From Croceibacterium_A sp039920345 (lineage in GTDB: Bacteria > Pseudomonadota > Alphaproteobacteria > Sphingomonadales > Sphingomonadaceae): a stretch of DNA of 20,440 nucleotides. The notes beneath the pieces were generated by a model. That model did not search any database. It was not told where the DNA came from and saw only the letters and a list, made by a program, of their open reading frames with translations. The DNA is taken from assembly GCA_039920345.1 (NCBI GenBank), contig JBDSDZ010000018.1, positions 1-20,440 of the forward strand, written 5' to 3'. Positions within the stretch are counted from its first letter, which is position 1, and each line of letters starts with the position of its first letter. Both the position numbers and the translations under genes were made by a program. Shown piece after piece: positions 1 to 6,413 of this stretch.

Positions 1-10
1 TAAATTGCAA

Positions 11-289
11 CTAGCGGAAATTATCCGCGTAAGCCTGGATCTTGAGCTTTTTCGGCGGGGTTGCGTGGACCACCGCTTCGATGCCGTACTTGTCGGCATA
101 GGCCTGAGCGGCCGCCTGCGTCGGGAAGCGAAGCTGGAGCTGCTGCTGGGTGTCACCACTGCCCGGCCAACCCATCAGCGGATCGGGGCGCTTCGCCTCC
201 GCCGGCACGAAATCGAGCACCCACTGATCGGTGAGGACCTTGCCCGACTGCATGGCATTCTTTGGGCGCTGGAAGATGCGGGCTTGCAT
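11..289 (-). CDS. NDUFS4-like ETC complex I subunit
   Basis: Predicted 92-aa soluble protein of the 'ETC complex I subunit conserved region' family, the bacterial relatives of mitochondrial NDUFS4, an accessory subunit of NADH:ubiquinone oxidoreductase. The sequence shows the family's pattern: an N-terminal RIFQRPKNAMQSG stretch, then TDQWVLDF, the LMGWPGSGDT segment, and a C-terminal KIQAYADNFR. The length is normal for alphaproteobacteria. I chose the ATG at 289; the frame stays open to a TTG at 325, but the family motif starts directly after this ATG. Upstream Shine-Dalgarno pairing is weak. The gene lies alone, downstream of hrpB on the same strand and away from any nuo genes, as is usual for this family. 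Role in complex I assembly or stability is inferred from the mitochondrial homologue. Confidence 0.85.
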   Translation of the reverse strand: MQARIFQRPKNAMQSGKVLTDQWVLDFVPAEAKRPDPLMGWPGSGDTQQQLQLRFPTQAAAQAYADKYGIEAVVHATPPKKLKIQAYADNFR

Positions 290-405
290 GGGCCACGCTT
301 TCGTTCGGAACCGCCTCAAAATCAAGAATTCGTTTGTTGACCCTCAAGCGCCGGGCCCAGGCATCCGCCCGCTTGGCTTTCCTCGCATAAGCTCGTTCGG
401 CCTTG

Positions 406-426
406 CGGACTGCGGATGGCAGTCCG
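406..426 (-). terminator. Hairpin just after hrpB stop
   Basis: A perfect 8-bp inverted repeat (CGGACTGC at 406-413, GCAGTCCG at 419-426) with a 5-nt loop begins two bases past the hrpB stop codon. No T-run follows on the minus strand, so it may be a weak or Rho-assisted terminator, or simply a 3'-end-stabilising hairpin. Confidence 0.4.
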
Positions 427-428
427 GT

Positions 429-2870
429 TCACTCTCGTTCGAAGGCGTTCTTGGTCTTGAGGCTCGGCGCTTCGGTCCACGGTTCATCGGGCCAGCGGTG
501 TTTGGGATAGCGGCCCTTCATGTCCTTGCGCACATCGGCCCACGATCCGCGCCAGAAACCGGGCAAGTCGCGCGTCGATTGTAGCGGGCGTCCGGCCGGG
601 CTGGTAAGCTTGAGCAGCAGCGGCGTGTCGCCGACGAGCGGATGTCGATCGAGCCCGAACAGCGCCTGCACCCGAACCTCGACGCTGGGGCCGGCTGGGT
701 CGGTGTAATCGATCGCGTGGTGCGACCCTGCAGGGCTGGCGAATTCGGGCGGCGCGATGCGATCGAGTTTCTGGCGTTCGGCATAGTCGAGGCGGCCCAG
801 CAAGGCGTTGTGCAAGGCCGACGGATCAATGGCACGCAGCGAGCGAACACCCGGCGCCAGCTGCCCTAGCCAGTCTTCGGCCTCGGCCTTGAGCGCCGTT
901 TCGGACAGTGCCTCGATGCGAGCGTAACCGGCCCGTTGCAGCAGGGCGAGCGCGGCGCCCGACAGCGGCAGGGCAGCCAGCCCGGTGCGTTCGAAGTGGG
1001 CCAGCAGGGCGCGCGCCACCTGTCCTGAATCCACTTCTGGATCGAACCCGCGCGAAAGCAGGACCGCGCCCAGCCGCCGCTCGCGAACCGGTTCGGCAGA
1101 CTCGCTCGCAGCGTTCCAGCGGATTTCCCGGCGCTCATCGATCCGGGGGGTAAGCCATTGGGTAATCTCCGGCAGCGTGAGCGCGATTGCACCGGTGACC
1201 CGCGCACCTTGCGCCGATCCCTGCGCATCGCCAATCACCAGCCACTCGCTGCCGGCCAGCGGCGACGTGCGCTCGATCCGGTAGGCGCGGCCGCCGGCCG
1301 AGTGCCATTCTTCCGCGTCCGCACCGCGCCGCCGCGCGATACGGTCGGGAAAGGCTTCGGCCAGCAAGACGCCAAGCGGCGGGTGCTGGCTGCCCGGTTG
1401 TTTCGATCGCAGGTCTGTGGCCAGCCGCGCCCAGCGCGCCGCCATTTTGCGCGAGGCTTCCGCGCGGGGGGACCGGTCGCTGCGCCAGCGATCGAGCCGG
1501 TGCGCCAGGTCTTCGCCCTTCCCGCCCACCCCGCGCTCCTGCAGCAAAAGCGCCAGTTCGGCCCCGTCACGCGCCGCGCCGTGGCTTGCGGCGAACAACA
1601 GCATATGGGCAAGGCCCGGCTCCATCGGCAATTGCGCCATCGCGCGGCCATGGTCGGTAATCCGTCCCTCGGGATCGAGCGCGCCGAGCGAGGCCAGGCT
1701 GGCGCGGGCGCTTGCCACTGCGGCAGCGGGCGGCGGATCGAGCCAGCCGAGCGAGGCCGGGTCCGCCACCCCACAGCGCGCCAGCGACAGCACCAGCGGC
1801 CCAAGGTCACTGGTGAGCATTTCGGGCGGATCGAACGGCTCGCGGCCCGGGTGCGCCGCTGCTTCCCATAGCCGGTAGGCCACGCCCGGTCCCAGCCGCG
1901 CCGCACGGCCTGCACGCTGCGCTGCCGACGCCTGGCTCGCCCGCTGCGTAACGAGGTGCGTGACCCCGGCGGCCAAGTCGTATTCCGCGCGCCGCGACAG
2001 CCCGGCATCGACCACCACCGATACGCCTTCGAGCGTGATCGAAGTTTCGGCGATACTGGTGGCGAGCACGATCCGGCGCCTGCCCTCGGGATCACGCCGG
2101 ATGGCGGCGCGCTGGGCGGCGGGTTCGACCTGGCCATGCAGCGGCAGGATCGGCACCTCGGGCAGGCGCGCCACCAGCCGCTCGCGGGTGCGCTCGATTT
2201 CGCCCACGCCGGGAAGAAAGGCGAGCAAGTCCCCTTCCTCCTCGCGCCACGCCTTGAGGACCGCACTCGCCATGGCTTCGTCGGTGCGAAGCTCCGCGCG
2301 GCTGCCCAGCCATTCGAGGCGCAGCGGATGCGCCCGGCCTTCGCTTTCGATCACCGGGGCATCGTGCAACAGCCGGGCGAACCGCGCGCCGTCGATGGTG
2401 GCCGACATGACCACGATCCGCAGGTCCTCGCGCAGCACCGCCTGGCTTTCGATGGCCAGCGCGAGTCCGAGATCGCTGTCGAGGTTCCGCTCATGCGCTT
2501 CGTCGAACAGCACGGCGGAGACACCGGCCAGTTCCTGATCGCCAAGGATGCGGTTGACGAAAATCGCCTCGGTCACGACCAGCACGCGGGTCGCGGCAGA
2601 CTGTTTGCTGTCGAGCCGGGTCACGTAGCCGATCCGTTCGCCGACGTTCTCACCCAGCAATTCGGCCATGCGCTCGGCCGCGGCGCGCGCGGCGACCCGG
2701 CGGGGGCTGAGCAGGATTACCAGCCCGGTGCACCACGGCTCGTCGATCAAAGCAGGCGCAACGGCGGTGGTCTTGCCCGCACCCGGCGGGGCCACGAGCA
2801 CCGCGGAAGTCCGCTCCCGCAAGGCGGCCAGCAGGTCCGGCAGGACGGCATGAATCGGGAGATCAGCCAT
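429..2870 (-). CDS. hrpB: ATP-dependent helicase HrpB
   Basis: A DEAH-box (superfamily 2) helicase of the HrpB family, 813 aa, close to the usual length. Seen in order: Walker A APPGAGKTT (residues 27-35), DEAH (123-126), SAT (156-158), the motif V region TSIAETSIT (271-279) and motif VI QRAGRAAR (318-325). These are followed by the helicase-associated domain and the long HrpB-specific C-terminal domain ending in PGFWRGSWADVRKDMKGRYPKHRWPDEP. The C-terminal part carries the signature that separates HrpB from HrpA. I chose the ATG at 2870 because the HrpB-typical LPIHAVLPDLL begins four residues later. A GTG at 2903 is also possible, and neither start has a clear Shine-Dalgarno. The cellular role of HrpB is poorly defined; nucleic-acid-stimulated ATPase activity is inferred from the family. 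Confidence 0.93.
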   Translation of the reverse strand: MADLPIHAVLPDLLAALRERTSAVLVAPPGAGKTTAVAPALIDEPWCTGLVILLSPRRVAARAAAERMAELLGENVGERIGYVTRLDSKQSAATRVLVVTEAIFVNRILGDQELAGVSAVLFDEAHERNLDSDLGLALAIESQAVLREDLRIVVMSATIDGARFARLLHDAPVIESEGRAHPLRLEWLGSRAELRTDEAMASAVLKAWREEEGDLLAFLPGVGEIERTRERLVARLPEVPILPLHGQVEPAAQRAAIRRDPEGRRRIVLATSIAETSITLEGVSVVVDAGLSRRAEYDLAAGVTHLVTQRASQASAAQRAGRAARLGPGVAYRLWEAAAHPGREPFDPPEMLTSDLGPLVLSLARCGVADPASLGWLDPPPAAAVASARASLASLGALDPEGRITDHGRAMAQLPMEPGLAHMLLFAASHGAARDGAELALLLQERGVGGKGEDLAHRLDRWRSDRSPRAEASRKMAARWARLATDLRSKQPGSQHPPLGVLLAEAFPDRIARRRGADAEEWHSAGGRAYRIERTSPLAGSEWLVIGDAQGSAQGARVTGAIALTLPEITQWLTPRIDERREIRWNAASESAEPVRERRLGAVLLSRGFDPEVDSGQVARALLAHFERTGLAALPLSGAALALLQRAGYARIEALSETALKAEAEDWLGQLAPGVRSLRAIDPSALHNALLGRLDYAERQKLDRIAPPEFASPAGSHHAIDYTDPAGPSVEVRVQALFGLDRHPLVGDTPLLLKLTSPAGRPLQSTRDLPGFWRGSWADVRKDMKGRYPKHRWPDEPWTEAPSLKTKNAFERE

Positions 2871-2969
2871 GCCGTGCTGCCAGGGTGTTGACACATGAGA
2901 CACGGTCCAGGGCGAAATCCCGCAAAACCGTCACCTTGGGGTTCGGAAACGTCTCTTTCCGCCGGCAAA

Positions 2970-2996
2970 GTGTCGTTTTTGCGCCAAAAGCGTCAC
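2970..2996. repeat. Imperfect 12-bp dyad upstream of hrpB
   Basis: GTGTCGTTTTTG (2970-2981) and CAAAAGCGTCAC (2985-2996) are inverted repeats with 10 of 12 positions matching and a 3-nt spacer. It sits about 100 bp upstream of the chosen hrpB start and could be an operator, or a hairpin in a transcript. No known regulator consensus was matched. Confidence 0.35.
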
Positions 2997-3115
2997 GTTG
3001 CCCCGCTTGCGCGGCGCAGCGTGGCGTTGGCGGTACAATTGGCGAGAGCATGGCATCGGGCTGCCACAACAAGTCCCCTGTAGGAAAGGTCAAACCGATA
3101 TCGGAAGCGGCAGCT

Positions 3116-3135
3116 AACCACGCCTTGCGGACATT
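3116..3135 (+). repeat. Possible degenerate half copy of islet repeat
   Basis: The right arm TTGCGGACATT, followed by CGC, is identical to the right end of the best repeat copy at 4531-4560. The preceding AACCACGCC resembles the loop. The left arm is not recognisable, so this is at best a decayed half element. Confidence 0.3.
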
Positions 3136-3196
3136 CGCCGGCGAACCTCAGCAACCACAGAGAGGATAAGGGAGGGAAGATAAGGGAATGTCACTG

Positions 3197-3223
3197 GTTA
3201 AGCGTTAATCATAACTTGCTAAC
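3197..3223. promoter_or_regulatory. Clustered GTTAA/TAAC half-sites
   Basis: GTTAA occurs at 3197-3201 and 3204-3208. Inverted TAAC half-sites occur at 3212-3215 and 3220-3223, giving a nested imperfect palindrome (GTTA-N4-TAAC at the core). It lies about 80-105 bp before the 3304 start. TTAA-N7-TTGC (3205-3219) is near, but not equal to, the CtrA consensus TTAA-N7-TTAA. A regulatory role is inference only. Confidence 0.25.
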
Positions 3224-3303
3224 GGTTGGCTAGACAATGGTGAATCGAACAGACGATCTGGGCGTCATGTGTGACTCCCAGTGATCCAAAATGAGTATTT
3301 CCC

Positions 3304-3714
3304 GTGATCGACAGTCGAATTCTGCTGGCGACATCGAAGCAGTCCATGCACCAGCAGCAGATTGACGCTGCCCAGGCACAAATTCGTGCCGACCTCGCTG
3401 CTGGGCGGCGCAGCCTCTTTAAGGAGGCCCCGCCACGACCAGCGCGGACTCAGAATGAGCTGGATGAGCGCATTGCTGAAGAGCTCGAACTGATTGTTCG
3501 GCAGTTAGGTCAGGTGGGCGACCTGCTTTCAGATGACCCAATCCTGTTGCACCGTCACTCTGTGCAGCTGCAATCTATCGATCTCATGCAGCAAGTGCTT
3601 GGCCATCTGGGGAACATTGTCAAATCTGGGGACAAGGAAATGGCCGCCGATCAAGTGACTTTGTCAGAGCTGAAGGCCAGACTCACTCGCAGGCCGCTGC
3701 GGCAGGCAGACTGA
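3304..3714 (+). CDS. Hypothetical helical protein, 136 aa
   Basis: I do not recognise this protein. It is 136 aa, soluble and probably mostly alpha-helical: a Gln/Ala-rich N-terminus (MHQQQIDAAQAQIRADLAAG), a charged middle helix (ELDERIAEELELIVRQLGQ), a Leu-rich stretch and a basic C-terminus. There is no signal peptide, membrane segment or Cys/His cluster. The listed start is GTG at 3304; an ATG at 3346 (residue 15) is an alternative, and neither has a strong ribosome binding site. A 24-codon frame starting with ATG at 3291 overlaps the first codons in another frame and may be a leader or chance. The gene is the first of the small accessory islet; a repeat copy begins 47 bp downstream. Confidence 0.55.
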   Translation: MIDSRILLATSKQSMHQQQIDAAQAQIRADLAAGRRSLFKEAPPRPARTQNELDERIAEELELIVRQLGQVGDLLSDDPILLHRHSVQLQSIDLMQQVLGHLGNIVKSGDKEMAADQVTLSELKARLTRRPLRQAD

Positions 3715-3761
3715 CGTCGTTCGGCGCAGTTACCCCAAGACTTATAGCGCAAATATAGGTT

Positions 3762-3789
3762 ATGTCCGCTTTCCACCCATTGCGGACAT
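3762..3789 (+). repeat. Islet inverted repeat, copy 1
   Basis: Perfect 8-bp arms ATGTCCGC and GCGGACAT flank the 12-nt loop TTTCCACCCATT. The loop is identical to that of copy 3. It lies between the 136-aa gene and the 59-aa gene. Read on the minus strand it translates to the NVRNGWKADI-type peptide that often appears as a false N-terminus in annotated sphingomonad proteins (from memory). Confidence 0.8.
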
Positions 3790-3814
3790 TGGACGAACGA
3801 GGCAGTCTGAACGC

Positions 3815-3889
3815 ATGGACGAAGCGCACTTGGATGATAGGCGTAAGAAGGTGGCGAAGGCTAAGCCCGCGCCGGAGAAGCCGGAGTAG
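3815..3889 (+). CDS. Possible 24-aa basic peptide
   Basis: A short frame encoding 24 residues, acidic at the start and then Lys/Ala/Pro-rich (KKVAKAKPAPEKPE). It ends two bases before the ATG of the 59-aa gene, an arrangement compatible with translational coupling. Ribosome binding is weak (AGG about 10 nt upstream). It could equally be the surviving tail of a longer gene, since the frame is open for more than 100 bp upstream through the repeat. Low confidence that it is made. Confidence 0.25.
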   Translation: MDEAHLDDRRKKVAKAKPAPEKPE

Positions 3890-3891
3890 CC

Positions 3892-4071
3892 ATGCCCGAC
3901 TCATTCGAGGTTCCGGACCCGAATAATCCGGACGACTATCAGGCGTTTCTCCGCGGACTTGAGGTCGTGGGCATCGAAGGCGTGGACCTAAAAGCGGATG
4001 GCGCAGGACTAGACCTTCTCCGAGAGGCGCTGGAGCTGTTCGAACGGGAGTTCACCGCTCGCTTTGGCTAG
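3892..4071 (+). CDS. Small acidic protein, 59 aa
   Basis: A 59-residue acidic frame with ATG at 3892 and TAG at 4069-4071. It begins MPDSFEVPDPNNPDDYQAF and ends with a predicted amphipathic helix (LLREALELFEREFTARFG). GGAG at 3883-3886 sits 5 nt before the start, good ribosome-binding spacing. I recognise no domain. The composition and third-position G/C use are gene-like, and the frame is framed by repeat copies 1 and 2. It is small enough to be skipped by automated callers. Function unknown. Confidence 0.55.
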   Translation: MPDSFEVPDPNNPDDYQAFLRGLEVVGIEGVDLKADGAGLDLLREALELFEREFTARFG

Positions 4072-4111
4072 CGTGTTTGCAAACGATACAATCGCCAAAA
4101 GTTTAGGGTCG

Positions 4112-4141
4112 AACGTCCGCTTTCCACCCAAAGCGGTCGTT
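4112..4141 (+). repeat. Islet inverted repeat, copy 2 (diverged)
   Basis: Arms AACGTCCGC (4112-4120) and GCGGTCGTT (4133-4141) pair with one mismatch. The left half and most of the loop (TTTCCACCCA) match the other copies and the orientation is the same. A second small hairpin (AGCCGA/TCGGCT, 4144-4158) follows directly. It lies between the 59-aa gene and the end of the membrane-protein gene. Confidence 0.7.
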
Positions 4142-4184
4142 CCAGCCGAATGTCGGCTAACGGCCGAATACTGACATGGGAGTT

Positions 4185-4511
4185 TTACGGGCCGTCGCAG
4201 GTCAACGCGCCTTGCGAGACGAAAGTCGCTTGAACGGGGAGCAACGCGAGAGAAATCATCACCAGGCCGATGTAGGCCAGGCGCAGGCGAGCAAAGCTCA
4301 GCGACAAAAGGCCCATCAGGAAAAGCATCACCAAAACCAGGTGCAGTGATCCAAAGAGCAAACCCAGACGACTTGCCGCTGGCCCCGTGCAAAATGCGGA
4401 GATGTAGAGGAATGCACCTGCATCCAAGCTCAGCAGGAAAAGGGCGAATTGGATCAGCAGTAACGCTGAGATCAAAATCGCACCGCCGCGATTGGTGATG
4501 AACCGAGCCAT
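4185..4511 (-). CDS. Small three-helix membrane protein
   Basis: A 108-aa hydrophobic protein with three likely membrane segments (about residues 9-30, 50-73 and 78-96), short loops, and a polar C-terminal tail containing one Cys (TCDGP). I do not recognise a family. I chose ATG 4511 because the frame upstream of it runs into repeat copy 3, which would add the repeat-derived peptide MSAMGGKRTL. That extension is almost certainly not part of the protein. Shine-Dalgarno pairing is weak. It is the only minus-strand gene in the islet, and its start lies 20 bp from repeat copy 3. Function unknown. Confidence 0.5.
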   Translation of the reverse strand: MARFITNRGGAILISALLLIQFALFLLSLDAGAFLYISAFCTGPAASRLGLLFGSLHLVLVMLFLMGLLSLSFARLRLAYIGLVMISLALLPVQATFVSQGALTCDGP

Positions 4512-4530
4512 GTCGAATTCTAACCTGAGC

Positions 4531-4560
4531 AATGTCCGCTTTCCACCCATTGCGGACATT
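4531..4560 (+). repeat. Islet inverted repeat, copy 3 (best copy)
   Basis: Perfect 9-bp inverted arms AATGTCCGC (4531-4539) and GCGGACATT (4552-4560) around the loop TTTCCACCCATT. It lies in the divergent gap between the membrane-protein gene and the glutathione S-transferase gene. This copy defines the family consensus in the window. Confidence 0.85.
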
Positions 4561-4610
4561 CGCTTTCATCGTGAGCCGGCTTAAAAACAGATATACAAAC
4601 ACTTGTCTGC

Positions 4611-4616
4611 AAGGAG
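4611..4616 (+). promoter_or_regulatory. Shine-Dalgarno deciding the GST start
   Basis: AAGGAG lies 7 nt before ATG 4624. It fixes this ATG over an in-frame TTG at 4603, which lies upstream of the site. Confidence 0.7.
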
Positions 4617-4623
4617 CTGCCAA

Positions 4624-5262
4624 ATGAGCGATCTGATCCTTACCACTTTCGACTGGGTCCCCGAGATGCCGCGTGGCTACGTGCGGGACATACGGGTGCG
4701 CTGGGCACTAGAGGAGGCTGGCTTCCCGTATCGCGTCGAAAGTGTTCCGTTCCGCGATCGTAACGCCGAGCATTTCGCGCATCAGCCCTTCGGCCAAGTG
4801 CCCTGGTTGACGGACGGTGACATCTCGATCTTCGAAAGTGGGGCCATCTTGCTTCATCTCGGCGAACTGAGCGACAAACTGATGTCTGCGGAACCTCGCG
4901 CACGCAGCGATGTAAAGGAGTGGCTGTTCGCTGCGCTTGCTTCGGTTGAGGCTGCGAGCCAGCCTTGGTCCTTTTTCAAGTTCTCAGATGATACCGACGA
5001 AACGCCCATGCGGAAGTTTTTCGACACCTTCCTTGAGGCCCGGCTCAAGCATATGGAGACGGTCCTGCAAGGACGCGAATGGCTGGCCGGGGCATTCTCC
5101 GTTGCCGACATTCTGATGGTGGACGTATTGCGCCTAGTGGATCGGTTCGATGGAATGGAGGGCTATCCTGCCTGCCGCGCCTATGTCGCGCGCGCCACGT
5201 CGCGATCATACTTCATAAAAGCTCATGCCGACCAAATGGCGCATTTTGCTGCAGCAGATTAG
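4624..5262 (+). CDS. Glutathione S-transferase family protein
   Basis: A 212-aa cytosolic protein with the two-domain GST layout. The N-terminal thioredoxin-like domain (about 1-82) shows the cis-proline QVPWL (58-62) and the Glu-Ser pair of FESGAILLHL (E71, S72) that binds the gamma-glutamyl part of glutathione. The C-terminal helical domain contains the typical GREWLAGAFSVADILMVDVLR segment, with the conserved N-capping Ser/Asp. The catalytic residue cannot be assigned safely. The likely role is glutathione conjugation or reduction of electrophiles; the substrate is unknown. Its start is supported by AAGGAG at good spacing. It is the only gene of clear family in the islet and is bounded by repeat copies 3 and 4. 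Confidence 0.88.
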   Translation: MSDLILTTFDWVPEMPRGYVRDIRVRWALEEAGFPYRVESVPFRDRNAEHFAHQPFGQVPWLTDGDISIFESGAILLHLGELSDKLMSAEPRARSDVKEWLFAALASVEAASQPWSFFKFSDDTDETPMRKFFDTFLEARLKHMETVLQGREWLAGAFSVADILMVDVLRLVDRFDGMEGYPACRAYVARATSRSYFIKAHADQMAHFAAAD

Positions 5263-5281
5263 GAGCGATTGCCCCTACGCT

Positions 5282-5311
5282 AATGTCCGCTTTCGACCCA
5301 TTGCAGACACA
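5282..5311 (+). repeat. Islet inverted repeat, copy 4 (diverged)
   Basis: The left arm AATGTCCGC is intact. The loop has one change (TTTCGACCCATT) and the right arm is decayed (GCAGACACA). Orientation is as in the other copies. It fills the gap between the convergent GST and polyprenyl synthase genes and marks the right edge of the islet. Confidence 0.65.
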
Positions 5312-5339
5312 CCGTCGGCTCCGCTTGGCAGACTTCGCC

Positions 5340-6350
5340 CTAGTATCCCCGGCTGACCGCGAACTGGGCGGCCTCGATCATCGCCCGGCGTGCCGCTCCG
5401 TCGGGGAAAATCGACAGCGCATCGCACGCCCGCTGCGAAAAATGACGCGCGCGTTCGCGGGTGGCGGCGATGCAATCGTGCTGGCGGATCAGGGTGACCG
5501 CGTGGGCCAGATCCTCGTCCTCGATGCGGAAGCCAGCGATGGCATCCTGCCAGAACCGCCGTTCTTCGTCCGAACCGCGGGCGTAGGCGAGGATCGCCGG
5601 CAAGGTCATCTTGCCTTCGCGGAAGTCGTCGCCCCGGTCCTTGCCCATGTCGGCGCTGGCGGAATCATAATCGATCGCATCGTCAACCAGCTGGAAGGCC
5701 ACGCCGAGGTTGCGGCCGTAATCGTCGAGCGCGCGTTCTTCCGCCTCGCCGCATTCGGCCACGACTGCGGCGATTCGGCTGGCGGCGGCAAACAGGGCGG
5801 CGGTCTTTGCGCCGATGATGCGCAAATACCGTTCTTCGCTGGTTTCGATCCGGCGCTGCGCGGTCAGCTGGTCCACTTCACCCTGCGCAATCACCGCGCT
5901 GGCCGACGAGAGGATCTTGAGCACCTTGAGGCTGCCGTCTTCGACCATCAGCTCGAACGCACGGCTGAACAGGAAATCGCCCACCAGCACCGTGGCCGGG
6001 TTGCCGAAGACGATGTTGGCAGCCGACTTGCCGCGCCGCGTTTCGCTGCCGTCGACCACGTCGTCGTGCAGCAACGTGGCGGTGTGGATGAATTCAACCG
6101 CCGCGGCGAGTTTGTGGTGGCGCGCGCCCTGGTACCCGACCAGTTCGGCCCCGGCGAGCGTGAGCATCGGGCGCATGCGCTTGCCGCCGCCCGCGATCAG
6201 GTGGCCGGCGAGCGCAGGAATCAGGGGAATTTCGCTCTGCATCCGGTCGAGGATGGTGGCGTTGACCGCATTCATCGCCGTCGCCGTCAGGTTCAGGATC
6301 GGCGCGAGCGACGGCTCCTTGACGGGCAGCGGGATGACCTCGGCGCTCAT
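5340..6350 (-). CDS. Polyprenyl diphosphate synthase
   Basis: A 336-aa trans-prenyltransferase that extends farnesyl or geranylgeranyl diphosphate with isopentenyl diphosphate. In Sphingomonadales the product is expected to be the decaprenyl side chain of ubiquinone-10 (inference from lineage). Seen: GGGKRMRP (about 54-61), the first Asp-rich motif in LLHDDVVDGSETRRG (DDxxD near 96-100), the second in FQLVDDAIDY (near 222-226), and GKDRGDDFREGKMTLP, the usual third signature. I chose ATG 6350. The frame stays open to 6431, but that would overlap the start of the divergent chorismate mutase. Often annotated as IspB or octaprenyl diphosphate synthase; chain length cannot be read from sequence by eye. 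Confidence 0.92.
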   Translation of the reverse strand: MSAEVIPLPVKEPSLAPILNLTATAMNAVNATILDRMQSEIPLIPALAGHLIAGGGKRMRPMLTLAGAELVGYQGARHHKLAAAVEFIHTATLLHDDVVDGSETRRGKSAANIVFGNPATVLVGDFLFSRAFELMVEDGSLKVLKILSSASAVIAQGEVDQLTAQRRIETSEERYLRIIGAKTAALFAAASRIAAVVAECGEAEERALDDYGRNLGVAFQLVDDAIDYDSASADMGKDRGDDFREGKMTLPAILAYARGSDEERRFWQDAIAGFRIEDEDLAHAVTLIRQHDCIAATRERARHFSQRACDALSIFPDGAARRAMIEAAQFAVSRGY

Positions 6351-6413
6351 CGGGGGCAGATGGTGTTTTTGCACCGCCTTGGCAAGCGGGGAATCCGTGC
6401 TAACCGTGTGCGT

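Larger units (their letters stand above)
2871..3303. other. 433-bp non-coding region upstream of islet
   Basis: No convincing gene. The half nearest hrpB is GC-rich and holds an imperfect 12-bp dyad (2970-2996). The middle contains a stretch (3116-3135) resembling the right half of the islet repeat. The right part, from about 3160, is purine-rich and then AT-rich, with clustered GTTAA/TAAC half-sites (3197-3223). A purine-rich Shine-Dalgarno-like tract (3161-3187) precedes a six-codon frame (3188-3208) that stops at once. I found no tRNA or recognisable structured RNA here. Confidence 0.5.

Noticed and set aside
1158..2891. Plus-strand frames opposite hrpB
   Set aside because: They are antisense shadows of a complete helicase gene and show no domain pattern.
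2885..3169. Plus-strand frames of 62-94 codons upstream of the islet
   Set aside because: Starts fall inside or next to the hrpB 5' end, composition is Arg/Ala/Ser-rich, and there is no ribosome site or recognisable domain.
3188..3208. Relict of a Flp-type pilin gene (starts MSLVKR)
   Set aside because: Only six codons precede the stop, and no downstream frame continues with the pilin GATAIEYGL pattern, so the resemblance is too short to support.
4009..4623. 204-codon minus-strand frame across the membrane protein and repeat copies
   Set aside because: It passes through two repeat copies and overlaps the 3-TM gene in another frame, with no hydrophobic or domain pattern of its own.
3762..5311. 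Integron-like cassette array with attC sites
   Set aside because: Gene-repeat alternation and uniform repeat orientation recall cassettes, but the arms lack the GTTRRRY/RYYYAAC core, the genes are on both strands, and no integron integrase is visible.
3762..5311. CRISPR array
   Set aside because: The repeat copies are 300-700 bp apart, diverged, and separated by genes rather than by short spacers.
5079..6413. Long plus-strand open frame joined to chorismate mutase
   Set aside because: It lies antisense to the polyprenyl synthase and over the end of the GST gene. Its residues are Arg/Gly/Ala-rich, and only the last 101 codons show homology.
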